This document shows, in pieces, positions 63,184 through 64,000 of a DNA stretch of 64,000 nt. Position 1 is the stretch's first letter. Every line of letters starts with the position of its first letter. A program made the translations under genes and the position numbers. A model generated the notes under the pieces. That model was not told the DNA's origin. It made no database searches and saw only the letters and a program-made list of their open reading frames with translations. Origin of the DNA: Zizania palustris (Eukaryota; Streptophyta; Magnoliopsida; Poales; Poaceae). The stretch covers positions 27,961,712 through 28,025,711 of the forward strand of contig JAAALK010000286.1 in NCBI GenBank assembly GCA_019279435.1, read 5' to 3'.

Positions 63184-64000
63184 TGATGAGGACATCACCG
63201 GCTGTGATATAAATATAATAAAAACAAAGGTGCATGCTTTCTATATTCGATTTACATTTTATATATTTGAGAAAAGGTTGTTGCACCATAAGTTGTTGTT
63301 TTCAATTACAGAAATTATTACATGGATTAAGGGACGCGTTGAGAGAAAATCAAGGGCATGGAACATCGTGGAAGTTGATTGGGGACCAAGGCAAGGCCAT
63401 CCAAACATAACATACAAGTTTGGGACATTACTTTTGTTCCAAGAGAAAATAGAAATAAAGTTCTACACGATTGAGAAGATGACTCGGATTCGGACCACAG
63501 GGACAGCACCGAATTCAAATGTGCATAACGTTTAAATGGAAACTCCGATTTGGATGATCTTGGACTTTTTGGAAAGCTTGATACGTCCTCTTTCCAACGG
63601 ATCCAGCCACATATCCAGATTCCATCGGAGGAGATCGCAATCACCAAATCAATGCGTGTTCCTTTTTTAGGCCGAACCAATTAAGCACGGAATTTCCATT
63701 TTGTAGTCAATCTGTTTTGGAAATAATTAGTCCTTTCCATATGTAATAAGTTTTCCAAACATTGGGAACATCCCTAGGGCTATAAATAACCCTAGAGTCT
63801 TCAGTTGTAATTGGGGTTTTGATTAGATAAAAGTTTAGCCAATGCTACTTGTCCGTGTAAACCCGTGATCGGTTAGATCACCGGTTTCATGTTTCAGAAC
63901 CCCAACTACCCTTTGTGCGTCTTTCATATCCAGCAATTGTAGTTGCTCCTTTATCTTGTTCTTGCTCGTTCTTCGATTGCTTGCAGGAACAAGGTTGATC
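63184..64000 (+). repeat. T2: T-family gypsy LTR (start), continues beyond window
   Basis: Starts TGATGAGGACATCAC exactly like T1 and interrupts G2 pol. Later blocks match T1 (GACTTTTTGGAAAGCTTGA near 63563; CTTGCTCGTTCTTCG-ATTGCTTGCAGGAA at the end against the T1 18657-18692 region). TATA box TATAAATA at 63781-63788, plus orientation. About 63199-63320 is AT-rich and absent from T1, and T1's C-terminal coding part is not recognisable here. Whether it is a solo LTR or the 5' LTR of a full element cannot be told. Left flank GGTTA (63179-63183) may be the duplication. Confidence 0.75.

Noticed and set aside
63173..63535. Small gene starting at the G2/T2 border
   Set aside because: The frame crosses the insertion junction at 63184 and lies in LTR sequence; no domain is visible.
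1..64000. Host genes, tRNA or rRNA genes, DNA transposons
   Set aside because: Apart from the unassigned ORF at 10205, every coding signal was traced to a retroelement. The only tRNA-like matches are primer binding sites, and I saw no terminal inverted repeat pair with a transposase.

Overview
This window is plant nuclear intergenic DNA, almost certainly from a grass. It is essentially all LTR retrotransposons nested inside one another: Ty1/copia elements of the Sirevirus type (long LTRs, clustered polypurine tracts, tRNA-Met primer site) and Ty3/gypsy elements of the Tat type (second RNase H before integrase, antisense gene downstream of pol). I see no host gene, tRNA, rRNA or CRISPR array. 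The species cannot be fixed from the sequence.

Layout. 1-9902 is a very young Sirevirus (S1, minus strand) with full gag and pol; its left LTR runs off the window edge. 9908-10830 holds a small plus-strand ORF with a TATA box. 10831-12170 is a solo gypsy LTR (L1). 12191-15940 is an internally deleted Sirevirus (S3, plus strand). 15941-33027 is an old, broken Tat-type gypsy element (G0, minus strand) split by three later insertions, each with its own target-site duplication: solo LTR T1 (17965-18872), rearranged Sirevirus S2 (19005-28620) and copia solo LTR C1 (28668-29321). 33028-36354 holds two LTR sequences of the L family around a protease-RT fragment (G3). 35063-57356 is another decayed gypsy element (G4, minus strand), split by a Sirevirus solo LTR (S4, 40519-55053), which is itself split by the 12.1-kb gypsy element G1 (41682-53776). 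57357-57801 is a plus-strand protease fragment (G5). 57802-63183 is the 3' half of G2, a relative of G1, cut at 63184 by a second T-family LTR (T2) that leaves the window.

G1 is the most complete element: one 1850-codon gag-pol frame, a primer site, LTRs differing by seven substitutions plus one repeat unit, and a perfect GATCA duplication. Between pol and the 3' LTR, G1 and G2 both carry a convergent plus-strand gene with its own TATA box. Comparing the copies shows five exons and four GT-AG introns at identical positions and phases, predicting a protein of about 1100 residues with a long coiled coil. Both copies are now broken by different mutations. Between this gene and the pol stop lies a tandem array (36-bp unit in G1, 34-bp in G2). 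This multi-exon antisense gene and its adjoining repeat array are the most interesting content of the window.

Order of events inferred from nesting: G0 and G4 are oldest; T1, S2 and C1 landed in G0; S4 landed in G4 and collapsed to a solo LTR; G1 then landed in S4; T2 landed in G2. S1 is the most recent insertion by LTR identity.
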